Origin: Proluteimonas luteida
GTDB taxonomy: Bacteria; Pseudomonadota; Gammaproteobacteria; Xanthomonadales; Xanthomonadaceae
NCBI RefSeq assembly: GCF_021191695.1
Contig: NZ_JAIWPT010000002.1
Span: forward strand, 62,001 to 126,000
Direction: 5' to 3'
Length of the DNA: 64,000 nucleotides
This document shows, one piece after another, positions 22,051 through 30,667 of the stretch. Each line of letters begins with the position of its first letter. Within the stretch, counting starts at the first letter, position 1. The translations under genes and the position numbers were made by a program. The notes under the pieces were generated by a model. That model saw only the letters and a list, made by a program, of their open reading frames with translations. It was not told the DNA's origin and did no database searches.

Positions 22051-22103
22051 ATGACGATCATGTCGCCCGAACGGTTCCGATTCCGGAATTGTCTAAAGAA
22101 GCA

Positions 22104-22490
22104 GGGTGGCGGAGCCGGCCGGTAAGCCGGGTTCTGTCGTGGACAGTCATTCCTCTAGGCGCAGCGTCACCGCTACGCTCGAGCAACCTACCCGGACCCG
22201 ACGCGGGCAACGTCATGAGGTCCCTATTTGGTCTTGCTCCCGGTGGGGTTTGCCGTGCCGGCCTGTTGCCAGGCTCGCGGTGCGCTCTTACCGCACCATT
22301 TCACCCTTGCCTGATCCGGCCGCCCCGAAGGACGCCCGGCCATCGGCGGTATCTTTCTGTTGCACTTTCCGTCGGCTCGCGCCGCCCAGGCGTTACCTGG
22401 CACCGTGCCCTGTGGAGCCCGGACTTTCCTCGGCATCGACAGGAACCGGGGTCCCCGTGATGACGCGACTGTCTGGCCGACTCCGCCACG
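22104..22490 (-). ncRNA. rnpB: RNase P RNA (M1 RNA), class A
   Basis: Catalytic RNA that removes the 5' leader of tRNA precursors. On the minus strand the 5' end GTGGCGGAG pairs perfectly with CTCCGCCAC at the 3' end (P1 helix; + strand 22481-22489 and 22106-22114). GGCCAGACAGTCGC follows P1. The universal GAGGAAAGTCCGGGC of the P4 core lies at 22431-22417, and ACAGAACCCGGCTTACCGGC closes the 3' side. A GAGAAT hexamer at 22499-22494 fits a -10. Ends are good to a few bases. Confidence 0.96.
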
Positions 22491-22611
22491 TGCATTCTCG
22501 CACGCCCGCGCCGGAGCGGCGCAGATCCCGGGCGTCTCATCGAACAACGCCTACGAGCACGCCGCGCATGCACACTCCCCCGACGATGGATCCAGGACCG
22601 CTTGGACCGGC

Positions 22612-23493
22612 TCAGGCGTCCCCGGTTCCCGGGCTGGACCCGCCCGAGCCGTACAGGTCCTTGCGCGAGGCACCGGTCAGTTCCGCGGCGACCCGGGCGG
22701 CGGTCGACGGCGGCAGATGCGCGACCAGTGCGGCGTAGACCCGCCGGCCTTCGACGGTGCGCGCGTCGCTGTCCTCGCCCGCGCCCTGCACCAGCACCAC
22801 GAACTCGCCCTTGCGCTGGTTGGGATCGGCCAGCACCCGCGCATGCAGGTCGCCGAGGCTGCCGTCGAGCACGGTCTCGAACAGCTTGGTCAGCTCGCGC
22901 GCCAGCACCGCCGGGCGGTCGGGGCCGAACGCCTGCGCGGCGTCGGCCAGCATCGCGTCGATGCGGTGCGAGGACTCGTAGAACAGCAGCGTGCGCGGCT
23001 CGGCGGCCAGCGCCTGCAGGCGTTCGCGGCGCGCGCCGGCCTTCGCCGGCAGGAAGCCCTCGAACACGAAGCGGTCGCTGGGCAGGCCGGCCACGCTGAG
23101 CGCGGCGACCAGCGCGCTGGGCCCCGGCACCGGCGAAACCCGGATGCCCGCCGCGCGCGCCGCGCGCACCAGCCGGAATCCGGGGTCGCTGACCAGCGGG
23201 GTGCCGGCGTCGCTGACCAGCGCCAGCGATTCGCCGTCCAGCAGACGCGCGACCAGGCGCTCGGCCAGCGCGTCCTCGTTGTGCTCGTGCAGCGCCACCA
23301 GCGGCCGCTCGATGCCGAAATGGCCGAGCAGCTGGCGGGTGTGCCGGGTGTCCTCGGCGCAGATCGCGGCGACCGCGCGCAGCGTGTCCCGGGCACGCGG
23401 CGACAGGTCGCCGAGGTTGCCGATCGGCGTCGCCACGACGTGCAGGATGCCGGACGCGGCCGGTGTTGCGGGATGTGCCGACATCGTCTCCAC
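22612..23493 (-). CDS. rsmI: 16S rRNA (cytidine-1402-2'-O)-methyltransferase
   Basis: SAM-dependent methyltransferase (tetrapyrrole-methylase fold) that completes m4Cm1402 together with RsmH. 293 aa from a GTG at 23493; an in-frame ATG at 23484 is an equally possible start. Motifs [42 protein letters not shown] and FYESSHRI are all present. It is divergent from lpoA, with about 50 bp between, as is common for this pair. Confidence 0.97.
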   Translation of the reverse strand: METMSAHPATPAASGILHVVATPIGNLGDLSPRARDTLRAVAAICAEDTRHTRQLLGHFGIERPLVALHEHNEDALAERLVARLLDGESLALVSDAGTPLVSDPGFRLVRAARAAGIRVSPVPGPSALVAALSVAGLPSDRFVFEGFLPAKAGARRERLQALAAEPRTLLFYESSHRIDAMLADAAQAFGPDRPAVLARELTKLFETVLDGSLGDLHARVLADPNQRKGEFVVLVQGAGEDSDARTVEGRRVYAALVAHLPPSTAARVAAELTGASRKDLYGSGGSSPGTGDA

Positions 23494-23542
23494 GCGGGGG
23501 GAACGTTAGAATGCGGCCATTATCCTGCAGCGGAACCGCAAC

Positions 23543-24754
23543 ATGGCAGCTTCGACGTCGCGTCATCCGACCGCCCGCCTTCCGGCCGCGCGCCTCGCGC
23601 TGGGCCTGGCGCTGGCGGTGTTCGCCGCCGGCTGCGCGACGGTGCAGACCACCCGCCCGGCCGACGTCGAGACCCCGTCCGAGGCCACCGTCGATCCCGC
23701 CCGCTGGGCATTCGACGACAGCCGGCCGCCGGCCGCGAGCGACGGCTACCGGCCGCCGCGCAAGCTGGCGGTGCTGCTGCCGATGACCGGATCGCTGGCC
23801 ACCGCAGCCGCCCCGGTCCGCGACGGCCTGCTGGCCGGCTACTACGGCGAGCGCCGGACCCGCCCGGAGCTGGCGTTCTACGACACCGCCGGCACCGCGG
23901 CCGGCGCGGCCGCGGCCTATGCGCGCGCGGTGTCGGAGGGCGCCGACCAGGTGGTCGGTCCGCTCGGGCGCGACGAGGTCACGACCCTGTTCCAGTCCGC
24001 CGGCGGCGTGCCGCTGCTGGCGCTGAACCGCGGCAACGTGGCCGCGCCCGACAATGCCGCGGCGTTCTCGCTGGCACCGGAGGACGAGGGCGACGCCGCC
24101 GCGCAGTACCTGCTCGCCCGCAACGCCCGCAACGTGCTGGTGCTCAGCAACGGCGACGACAACGCGCGCCGCAGCGTGGACGCGCTGCGCGCGCGGCTGA
24201 CCCAGGAAGGCGGCGGTGTGGTCGGCATCGTCGCCATCGTCGGGGATTCGCCGGTCGACCAGACCGAGGCGCTGCGCGCGGCGGTGCTCGCCGAGTCCGG
24301 CGTCGATGCGGTGTTCCTCGCGCTGCGCGGCAACCAGGCGCGCGTGATCGCGCCGCAGCTGTCGGTCGCCGGCCTCGGCAGCCGCCTGCGCATCGGCACC
24401 TCGCAGCTGACCCTGGGCACCGGCAAGGCGGAAGAGGACCAGATCCTCGACGGCATCGTGTTCCCGACCGAAAGCTGGGCCACCGGCGCCAGCGCGCGTT
24501 CGCTGCCGCCGCTGGCCAGCGTGGCGGCGGAACTGCCGACCGCGCGCGGCCAGGCGGCGAAGCTGTTCGCCTTCGGCAACGACGCGTGGCTGCTCAGCGG
24601 CTACCTGGAGCACCTGGCGCGGCAGCCCGATTCGGCCATCGGCGGCGCCACCGGCATGCTGCGCATTGGCCCCGACGGCACGGTGCTGCGCACGCCGGCC
24701 TGGGCGACCTGGCGCGGCGGCCACGTCGTGCCGCAGACGGACGCCGGCGGTTGA
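23543..24754 (+). CDS. lpoA: LpoA/LppC-type lipoprotein activator of a penicillin-binding protein
   Basis: Outer-membrane lipoprotein that in E. coli reaches through the wall to activate PBP1A. 403 aa: lipoprotein signal ending LAVFAAGC (Cys31), a short linker, then a type-1 periplasmic-binding fold beginning [16 protein letters not shown] and running to the end. E. coli LpoA has 678 aa with an additional N-terminal TPR-like domain; that domain is absent here. The stop overlaps the yraN start. Confidence 0.88.
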   Translation: MAASTSRHPTARLPAARLALGLALAVFAAGCATVQTTRPADVETPSEATVDPARWAFDDSRPPAASDGYRPPRKLAVLLPMTGSLATAAAPVRDGLLAGYYGERRTRPELAFYDTAGTAAGAAAAYARAVSEGADQVVGPLGRDEVTTLFQSAGGVPLLALNRGNVAAPDNAAAFSLAPEDEGDAAAQYLLARNARNVLVLSNGDDNARRSVDALRARLTQEGGGVVGIVAIVGDSPVDQTEALRAAVLAESGVDAVFLALRGNQARVIAPQLSVAGLGSRLRIGTSQLTLGTGKAEEDQILDGIVFPTESWATGASARSLPPLASVAAELPTARGQAAKLFAFGNDAWLLSGYLEHLARQPDSAIGGATGMLRIGPDGTVLRTPAWATWRGGHVVPQTDAGG

Positions 24755-25122
24755 ACACGCGCCGCCGCGACGGCGCAGCGGCGGAACGGCGGGCCTGCGC
24801 GCACCTGCAGGCGGCGGGTCTGCGGCTGCTCGCGGCCAACGTCGCCTGCCGCGGCGGCGAGATCGACCTGGTGATGCGCGACGGCGACTGCGTGGTGTTC
24901 GTCGAGGTGCGGCACCGGCGCAGCGCCGCGTTCGGCGGCGGCGCGGCGTCGGTCGATGCCGGCAAGCGCCGGCGGCTGGTGCTGGCGGCGCAGCAGTTCC
25001 TGCAGGCCGACCGCACGCTGCGCGATCGCCCCTGCCGCTTCGACGTGGTCGAGAGCAGCGGCCCGGCCGACGGCGCGACACTGCGCTGGATCCGCGACGC
25101 GTTCCGCGCCGACGACATCTGA
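24751..25122 (+). CDS. yraN: YraN/UPF0102 family protein, nuclease-like fold
   Basis: 123 aa from a TTG start that overlaps the lpoA stop (TTGA); no ATG or GTG precedes the conserved domain in this frame without running into lpoA. It has the family's restriction-endonuclease-like core: [11 protein letters not shown] (acidic pair) and [10 protein letters not shown], then [14 protein letters not shown], and it ends [11 protein letters not shown]. Function is not firmly known; family members sit beside rsmI and lpoA as here. Confidence 0.9.
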   Translation: MNTRRRDGAAAERRACAHLQAAGLRLLAANVACRGGEIDLVMRDGDCVVFVEVRHRRSAAFGGGAASVDAGKRRRLVLAAQQFLQADRTLRDRPCRFDVVESSGPADGATLRWIRDAFRADDI

Positions 25123-25171
25123 GCGTCGGCTTTAGGTTCTTCGCCCGAGTCCGGGAAAGACGCGCGCCTTG

Positions 25172-25320
25172 CGTAGGTCGGCCCCACGCGGCCGACGTGC
25201 GCGGTGTCCGGGGTCGAGAGGTGCGAGGCGTCCCGGCGTCGGGGGCGTTGCCCCGACCTACGACACATGGCTCCGAAGACTTCTTCCGTCCTGGCGTCGG
25301 GGACGTTGCCCCGACCTGCG
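25172..25320. repeat. GTAGGTCGGGGC-type intergenic repeat, two units
   Basis: A GTAGGTCGGCCCCACGCGGC arm starts at 25172, and GCGTCGGGGGCGTTGCCCCG with GACCTACG ends near 25263. A second right arm lies at 25294-25320. The same unit is found at 31254-31323 and 47568-47639, each time between the ends of operons. No gene lies in 25123-25397. Confidence 0.7.
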
Positions 25321-25397
25321 ACCGGGGAACCCCGGGAGTCGGAAAAGAGCTCCGCTCTGTGGCACCGGCCGGACGCGGACAGGCCGACCGCAGGTGG

Positions 25398-26021
25398 TTA
25401 CGCGGGGTCGGTATCGGGCCGGAAGCGCTTGCCGGCCAGGCGGATGCTCCAGACCAGTTCCACCATCGCCAGGTTGTTGAGCAGCGGCTCGCCGCCGGCG
25501 ATCAGCCAGTAGCCGGCGCCGTCGACCCAGAACGGCACGAACGACCAGTCCGGCACCAGCAGGTGCATGTCGGAGAAGAACGACACGTAGCGCTGCGCGC
25601 CGGTCCAGCCGCGCTGGCTCTGGCGGCGCGCGTAGGCGGCGAAGTCCGCGGCGGCGACGCTCAGCGTCTCGGCCTCGTCGAGGTCGACGCCGGAATAGCC
25701 CAGGCAGAATCCGCCATCGGACGCCAGCACCGCGCGGCGCTCGCCCGACAGCGGCGCGATCACGTGCTGGGCGAAATCGTCGAGGCGCACGTCCGGGCCC
25801 GGCACCGGCCGGCGCAGCACGCCGATCCAGTCGCGGCTGCGCGCCTCGGCCAGGATCTCCTGGTGGTGGCGGATGCCCTCGGCCCACTCGTCCTGGCGCA
25901 GCGCGTTGCGCGCCGACAGCAGTTTCTGCAACGCCAGCTGGGTCGCATCGGGCTCGGCATCGGCGAACGCGTGCAGCGTGCCCAGCGGGGTCAGCGTCAG
26001 CCAGACATCGGTCTCGGTCAT
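25398..26021 (-). CDS. Uncharacterised 207-aa protein, last gene of the Roadblock/PAS operon
   Basis: I do not recognise this family with certainty. It is a soluble protein without signal peptide or membrane segment. The middle part (about residues 93-135) has hydrophobic-strand then helix periodicity like a Roadblock/LC7 domain (VLASDGGFCLGYSGVD followed by a helix). Then comes a well-packed aromatic C-terminal half (FFSDMHLLVPDWSFVPFWVD). Its start overlaps the stop of the CxxCH gene (ATGA), so the two are probably made together. Possible role: second Roadblock-like partner; this is inference. Confidence 0.75.
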   Translation of the reverse strand: MTETDVWLTLTPLGTLHAFADAEPDATQLALQKLLSARNALRQDEWAEGIRHHQEILAEARSRDWIGVLRRPVPGPDVRLDDFAQHVIAPLSGERRAVLASDGGFCLGYSGVDLDEAETLSVAAADFAAYARRQSQRGWTGAQRYVSFFSDMHLLVPDWSFVPFWVDGAGYWLIAGGEPLLNNLAMVELVWSIRLAGKRFRPDTDPA

Positions 26022-26686
26022 CGCGGCATGTCCATCAGAAGGAATCCCTGCCCCGGCGTCGCGTCTGGCTGCGCGTCGCCGAAGCTGTCGTGCTGGGCGA
26101 GCCAGGCCGATACCCGCTCCCAGCGCTCGTCGACGACGATGTCGGCGCGGCGCAGGTCGCGCATCGCCAGCATGAAGGCGAGCTTGTCGTGGCAGGAGAT
26201 GCAATGGTCGAGGAAGCGCTGCTCGATCCGCGCGGCCTCCGTCGGCTCGCCTTCGTACAGCGCCTCGAACACCTCGCGCGCCAGTCGCCGCGAATCGTCG
26301 GAATTGCCGCGGCGCCGGCGCGTCGGCACTTCGGCCGACGGCTGCGCCAGCACGCTCCAGCGCGTGGCCAGCGGGGTGATCCGGAACACCCGCGGCCCGC
26401 GCACCGCGCGCGCGAACGCCTGCAGCACGTAGGGATTGAGCCGCGCGCCGACCATCTGCAGCGCGCTGTCGCAGACCGTCGGCTCGTCGCGCGACAGGCC
26501 GACGAAGAGGTCGGCCAGCACGCCCTGCACCGGCTCCTCGCCGGGCAGGCGCAGCGCCGCGTGCAGCCGCGCCAGGTGCGCGCCGGCATCCTTCGGGCGC
26601 CTGGCGACCTCGCGGGTATGGCTGCGCAGCGTCGCGCGGACGTCGGCGTCGGCAGCGCGCTGGTCGTGGTCGGCGGGCGTTCGCAT
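26018..26686 (-). CDS. Uncharacterised 222-aa protein with a CxxCH motif
   Basis: Family not recognised. It is mostly helical and Arg-rich, with no signal peptide or membrane segment. A single CISCH (Cys162, Cys165, His166) has the form of a c-type haem attachment site. However, a protein without export signal would not meet the periplasmic haem ligation machinery, so a metal or redox role of the cysteine pair is equally likely. Its stop overlaps the next gene's start (ATGA), and 3 bp separate it from the PhnD-like gene upstream. Confidence 0.75.
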   Translation of the reverse strand: MRTPADHDQRAADADVRATLRSHTREVARRPKDAGAHLARLHAALRLPGEEPVQGVLADLFVGLSRDEPTVCDSALQMVGARLNPYVLQAFARAVRGPRVFRITPLATRWSVLAQPSAEVPTRRRRGNSDDSRRLAREVFEALYEGEPTEAARIEQRFLDHCISCHDKLAFMLAMRDLRRADIVVDERWERVSAWLAQHDSFGDAQPDATPGQGFLLMDMPR

Positions 26687-26689
26687 CGA

Positions 26690-27451
26690 TCAGTCCAGCA
26701 GGGTGTCCATGAGGTCGATCATGAACTCGACGTCCTCGTCGTCCATCGCCTCGAAGCCCTGCGGCAGGCCAAGCGCCTCGAGCACCGCGGCATCGCCGGC
26801 CGGATTGGCCGAAGCGCGGCCCACGCCCAGCAGCGCGTCGCGCAGCGCCGGCAGGTCGTCGCCGATGCGCGGATGCGCCAGCAGCACGTGGCTGATGTCG
26901 CACAGCCGGCTCTCGACCAGCACGTGCAGGCGTTCGCGGGTCAGCCGCGACAGCGCGTGGTAGGCGTCGGCGAGGAAGAACCCGGCGTCGGCGTCGCCGG
27001 CCAGCAGCTGGCGCGCGAGCGCCGGCCAGCTGTCGGCATGCAGCCACTGCAGGTCGGCATCGGCCAGGTCGGCCGGCTCGAGCAGGCGCAGGCCGATCAG
27101 GCGCACGTCGCGGTTGTCGGTCGCGGCGATGCGGGCGCCGGGCCGGAGGTCCTCGACCACGCGTAGCGGCGAATCCGCGCGGGTGGCGATGACCATCTCG
27201 TCGGAGCGGCCGACCGGGCGCGCGAACGCGCGGTAGCCCTGACCGCGCACCAGCGCGGTGGCATCGAAGGGATTGGCGTAGATCAGGTCGGGCGCGTCGC
27301 CGGCCACCAGCTCGGCCTGCTCGCGGGTATCGGCCGGCATCTGCAGGTGCAGGCCGATGCCCGAGCGGCGCTGCAGCAGGGTGTTGAGCATGTACCAGCC
27401 GGGGAACGCACCGGGCGGGAAATCCGGCGCGACCATGAAATTGAAGGTCAT
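26690..27451 (-). CDS. PhnD-like substrate-binding-fold protein without signal peptide
   Basis: 253 aa that resemble the phosphate/phosphonate-binding periplasmic proteins (PhnD superfamily). Features are the start MVAPDFPPGAFPGWYMLNTL, ANPFDATALVRGQGY, the RSDEMVIATRADSPL strand and the DADAGFFLADAYHAL region in the second lobe. There is no signal peptide at the chosen ATG (27451, overlapping the PAS gene stop), and the longer frame does not add one. There are no permease or ATPase genes nearby. It is therefore likely a cytoplasmic ligand-sensing domain protein rather than a transporter part. Confidence 0.78.
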   Translation of the reverse strand: MTFNFMVAPDFPPGAFPGWYMLNTLLQRRSGIGLHLQMPADTREQAELVAGDAPDLIYANPFDATALVRGQGYRAFARPVGRSDEMVIATRADSPLRVVEDLRPGARIAATDNRDVRLIGLRLLEPADLADADLQWLHADSWPALARQLLAGDADAGFFLADAYHALSRLTRERLHVLVESRLCDISHVLLAHPRIGDDLPALRDALLGVGRASANPAGDAAVLEALGLPQGFEAMDDEDVEFMIDLMDTLLD

Positions 27452-27966
27452 GCGGCAGCCTCCGGCAGCGCCGGCCTGCCCGCGGCTTCGGCGTCCAGCC
27501 ATTGCCGGTACAGCGGCAGCACCGCCTCGATGCGCGCGCGCGACGGTTTGCGCCGGACCGAGGTGTAGCCGACCACGCGGCCGTCGCGGATATTCGGCAG
27601 CGCGGTCGCGTAGACCCAGTAGTACGCGCCGTCACGGCGCAGGTTCTTGACGTAGCCGTGCCATTTGCCGCCGGCCTGCACGGTCTCCCACAACTGCCGG
27701 AATGCCTCGCGCGGCATGTCGGGGTGGCGCAGGATGCTGTGCGGCGCGCCGATCAGCATCTCGCGCGGATAACCGCTGATCTCGACGAATGCGGCATTGG
27801 CATGGGTCAGCACGCCATCGAGGTCGGTCCGCGAGACGATCAGGCGCCCGTCGGGATACGGCACTTCGCGTTCGGTCCAGTAGACCAGGCGTTCGCTGCC
27901 GTCGTGGTAGCGCATGCGCATGGACCGGTGCGGCGCCGTGGGCATTTCCATGTCGGGAAGTCGCAT
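27448..27966 (-). CDS. Stand-alone Aer-type PAS domain protein
   Basis: 172 aa. Residues about 40-145 form a PAS domain with the pattern of the aerotaxis receptor Aer: FVEISGYPREMLIGAPHSI, LRHPDMPREAFRQLWETV, WHGYVKNLRRDGAYYWVYA. In Aer this domain binds FAD and reads cellular redox state. Here there is no membrane, HAMP or methyl-accepting domain, so the signal must pass by protein contact, probably to operon neighbours. The stop overlaps the PhnD-like gene (ATGA). Ligand binding is inferred from family. Confidence 0.88.
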   Translation of the reverse strand: MRLPDMEMPTAPHRSMRMRYHDGSERLVYWTEREVPYPDGRLIVSRTDLDGVLTHANAAFVEISGYPREMLIGAPHSILRHPDMPREAFRQLWETVQAGGKWHGYVKNLRRDGAYYWVYATALPNIRDGRVVGYTSVRRKPSRARIEAVLPLYRQWLDAEAAGRPALPEAAA

Positions 27967-27976
27967 CGCCGCCCCC

Positions 27977-28339
27977 TCAGATGATCTTCGCGAGCGCGGC
28001 GGCCGCGCGCTTGATGTCGAGGAACACCAGGCCGAGCCGGGCGTTGCCGCGCGCGAGCACGGTCAGCACCGCCTCCGGACCGGCCGCGGACATGATCACG
28101 TAGCCGTCCTCGCCCTGCACCAGCACGCGTTCGAGCTTGCCGCGCGCCAGTTCGCGCGCGGTGCGCTCGCCCAGCGCCAGCAGCGCGGCGGACATCGCGC
28201 CGACGCGGTCCTCGTCCATGCCCTGCGGCATCGCCGAGGACATCATCAGGCCGTCGACCGAGATCAGCGCCGACGCCTCGATGTCCGCGGTGGAGCCGTT
28301 GAGGTCGGCGAGGATGTTCTGGAACTGGTCGGTGCGCAT
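27977..28339 (-). CDS. Roadblock/LC7 domain protein
   Basis: 120 aa comprising a single Roadblock/LC7 domain. The first helix is FQNILADLNGSTADIEAS, the strand ALISVDGLMM, the long helix with ALLALGERTARELARG, and the strands ERVLVQGEDGYVIM and LTVLARGNARLGLVFLDI. Such proteins (MglB-like) dimerise and often regulate small Ras-like GTPases; no GTPase gene lies in this window. It is the first gene of a five-gene operon, 10 bp before the PAS gene. The start is 61 bp downstream of an FNR-type box. Confidence 0.9.
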   Translation of the reverse strand: MRTDQFQNILADLNGSTADIEASALISVDGLMMSSAMPQGMDEDRVGAMSAALLALGERTARELARGKLERVLVQGEDGYVIMSAAGPEAVLTVLARGNARLGLVFLDIKRAAAALAKII

Positions 28340-28399
28340 GACGATGGAAACCCGCAGGAAGAATGCGACGTATTGGACGCGCCGGGCCGCGTGGCTGCG

Positions 28400-28413
28400 T
28401 TGATCTGGATCAA
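28400..28413. promoter_or_regulatory. Perfect FNR/ANR-family binding site
   Basis: TTGATCTGGATCAA equals the consensus TTGAT-N4-ATCAA. Its centre is about 43 bp from the start predicted by a CAATAC -10 at 28375-28370 on the minus strand. That is close to the -41.5 position of activating FNR sites and points to the Roadblock operon as target. The divergent thioredoxin gene starts 220 bp away on the other side. Confidence 0.75.
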
Positions 28414-28633
28414 TGCAGCGGCCGGCGGCCCGGAAACCCGTGGATGCCGTCGTCGATTGCGCGATGCCCATCACAGTGACGACCACCCGCGCGCACGCGC
28501 CACGACCGCGGGATGCGCGACGCGCGCTCACTCCCATTGCGGCGGGCGGCGTGCGACGATCGCCACGGGGAAGTGCCCGGTAGTCTCCGGGCCCATGGCA
28601 ACAGGGATCGCGGGGATCCCGGGGAGAACAGGG

Positions 28634-29185
28634 ATGCGGATGACTTCACTGCTGCTGGCCATCGTGCTGGCCGCGGGCAGCGGGTGGGTGCAGGCGGCCG
28701 CGGGATCGAAAGCGCCGCCGGCGGTCGGCAGCATGCCGCCGAACACGATCGGCAAGGACAACGCAGGCAACCCGGTCGACCTCGACGCGCTGCACGGCAA
28801 GGTCGTGATCGTCACCTTCTGGGCCTTGTGGTGCCCGCCGTGCCGCCAGGAACTGCCGGTGCTCGGCCACTTCCAGCAGGTGGTCGGCCGCGACGCGCTC
28901 GAGGTGGTCGCGGTGAACTTCAAGGAGCCGCGCCGCGATTTCGTCAACCTGGTCCGCAGGAACCGCGACATCGACCTGACCTGGGTCCACGATGCACGCG
29001 GCACGCTGGCCGCGCAGTACGGCGTGGAGTCGCTGCCGCACATGTTCATGCTCGACCGCGAGGGCCGCGTGGCCTTCACCCATCGCGGCTACAGCGAGGC
29101 GGCGCTGCCGGGCATCATCGACGAGGTGCTGAGCCTGCTGCCCGACGAGGTGAAGGCGCGTCCGGCGGCAGCGCCGCCGCGCTGA
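28634..29185 (+). CDS. TlpA/ResA-like periplasmic thioredoxin
   Basis: 183 aa: signal peptide (1-22, ending WVQAAA) or uncleaved anchor, then a thioredoxin fold with the active site WCPPC (Cys67, Cys70) and the cis-Pro ESLPHMF. The insert between them is typical of the TlpA/ResA group. These proteins reduce disulfides in the periplasm, for instance in cytochrome c maturation. A good GGGGAG ribosome site precedes the ATG. It is divergent from the Roadblock operon, sharing the intergenic region with the FNR box; substrate unknown. Confidence 0.9.
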   Translation: MRMTSLLLAIVLAAGSGWVQAAAGSKAPPAVGSMPPNTIGKDNAGNPVDLDALHGKVVIVTFWALWCPPCRQELPVLGHFQQVVGRDALEVVAVNFKEPRRDFVNLVRRNRDIDLTWVHDARGTLAAQYGVESLPHMFMLDREGRVAFTHRGYSEAALPGIIDEVLSLLPDEVKARPAAAPPR

Positions 29186-29223
29186 GCGCCCGGGCGCGGC
29201 GCCGGCGCCGGCGCCGATGCGGC

Positions 29224-30192
29224 TCAGCGCGCGCCGAAGTGGTCGAAGCCCGACCTGTCCGCCCGCCAAGGCATTCCCGTCGCGTCGCGCGCGTCGACGC
29301 CCTGCCCGGCCACGATGCGGCCGACACGGGTCACCGCGCAGCCGCTGCCCGCGGCCGCCCGCGCCACCGCGGCGCGGGCCTGCATCGGCGCGGCGAAGCA
29401 CAGTTCGTAGTCGTCGCCGCCGGTCGCCTGCAGGCGACGGCGCGCATCGCCGGCATGCAGTGACCGCAGCGCCGGCGACGCCGGCAGCGCATCGACATCG
29501 ATTTCGGCACCGACGCCGCCGGCCTGGCAGACATGGCCGAGATCGGCCAGCAGGCCGTCGGAGACGTCGATCGCGGCGTGCGCGATTGCGGCCAGCGATT
29601 CGCCCAGCGCGACCCGCGGGGTCGGCCGGTCGAGGCGCGCGCGCAGCCACGGGTCCGGTGCGGCATCGCCCGCGGACCACTGCATCAACGCGGCCGCGGC
29701 ATCGCCGAGCGTGCCGCTGACCCAGATGTCGTCGCCGGCCACGGCGCCGTCGCGGCGCAGCGCGCGGCCGGGCGCGACCAGGCCGTGCACGGCGACGCAG
29801 ACCGACAGCGGCCCGCGCGTGGTGTCGCCACCGACCAGGGCCACGCCGTGCTCGGCGGCGAGCGCGAGGAAGCCGTCGAGGAAACCGTCGACCCAGGCCG
29901 GATCGGAAGCCGGCAACGACAGCGACAGCGTGCACCACGCAGGCGTCGCCGCCATCGCGGCGAGGTCGGACAGGTTCACCGCCAGCGACTTCCAGCCGAT
30001 GCCGGCCGGCGCACTGCCGTCGGGAAAATGCACACCGGCGTTGAGCGTATCCATCGCGACCACCAGCTGGCGGCCGGGCGGCAACTGCACGATGGCGGCG
30101 TCGTCGCCGATGCCGAGCACCACGTCGTCGCGCGCCGCGACCCGCGCGCGGATCCGCGCGATCAGGTCGAACTCGCCGGTGCCGGCCGTCAT
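29224..30192 (-). CDS. thiL: Thiamine-monophosphate kinase
   Basis: Phosphorylates thiamine monophosphate to the active cofactor. 322 aa, normal length. It shows the N-terminal GEFDLIARI, the metal-binding GIGDDAAI and NLSDLAAMAATP motifs, ALVGGDTTRG, IDVSDGLLADLGH and ATGGDDYELCF. It is last in the ribH-nusB-thiL block, 10 bp after nusB, an arrangement conserved in gammaproteobacteria. Confidence 0.97.
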   Translation of the reverse strand: MTAGTGEFDLIARIRARVAARDDVVLGIGDDAAIVQLPPGRQLVVAMDTLNAGVHFPDGSAPAGIGWKSLAVNLSDLAAMAATPAWCTLSLSLPASDPAWVDGFLDGFLALAAEHGVALVGGDTTRGPLSVCVAVHGLVAPGRALRRDGAVAGDDIWVSGTLGDAAAALMQWSAGDAAPDPWLRARLDRPTPRVALGESLAAIAHAAIDVSDGLLADLGHVCQAGGVGAEIDVDALPASPALRSLHAGDARRRLQATGGDDYELCFAAPMQARAAVARAAAGSGCAVTRVGRIVAGQGVDARDATGMPWRADRSGFDHFGAR

Positions 30193-30202
30193 CGTCGGCC
30201 GC

Positions 30203-30667
30203 TCAGCGCGAGCGCGGGGCCCCGACCTCGGGCGCGCGCCACGCCGCGGCGGCCTGGTCCAGCACGCCGTTGACGTAGGTGTGGCCGTGTTCGGAGCCGA
30301 AGCGCTTGACCGTCTTCAGCGCCTCGTCGATGACCACGCGATAGGGCACGTCGATGCGGTGCTGCAGTTCATAGGTGGCGATCCGCAGCATCGCGCGCTC
30401 GATCGGATCGACCTCGTCGATGGCGCGGTCGAGAAACGGCTGCAGCGCGGCGTCGAGTTCCCGGTAACGCCCGCCGACACCGCGCACCAGGTCCTCGAAG
30501 TACGCCAGGTCCGCCTGCTCCTTGGCCTGCTCGTGCGCGAACTGGGCGATGATGCCGGCGACGTCCGCGCCCGAGAGCTGCATCGCGTAGACGGCCTGCA
30601 GCGCGCGGCGCCGGGCGCGCGAACGCAGAACGGGATCGACGCCGTGCTTGTTGTGGCGCTGGGTCAT
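30203..30667 (-). CDS. nusB: Transcription antitermination factor NusB
   Basis: RNA-binding all-helical protein that with NusE (S10) binds boxA in rRNA leaders. 154 aa. It has the N-terminal [60 protein letters not shown] and [10 protein letters not shown]. The ATG at 30667 overlaps the ribH stop (ATGA). Confidence 0.97.
   Translation of the reverse strand: MTQRHNKHGVDPVLRSRARRRALQAVYAMQLSGADVAGIIAQFAHEQAKEQADLAYFEDLVRGVGGRYRELDAALQPFLDRAIDEVDPIERAMLRIATYELQHRIDVPYRVVIDEALKTVKRFGSEHGHTYVNGVLDQAAAAWRAPEVGAPRSR

Larger units (their letters stand above)
21303..22103. other. Long intergenic region between mraZ and rnpB
   Basis: About 800 bp without a gene. From left to right it holds the mraZ promoter (21385-21413), a DnaA box (21484-21492), an AT-rich palindrome (21506-21520) and a 153-bp tandem repeat (21718-22050). 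The short open frames here are produced by the repeats. Confidence 0.6.

Noticed and set aside
21555-22460. Plus-strand frames across the tandem repeat and rnpB
   Set aside because: Pro/Arg/Gly-rich translations with internal repeats that arise from the 153-bp units; the right part is antisense to RNase P RNA.
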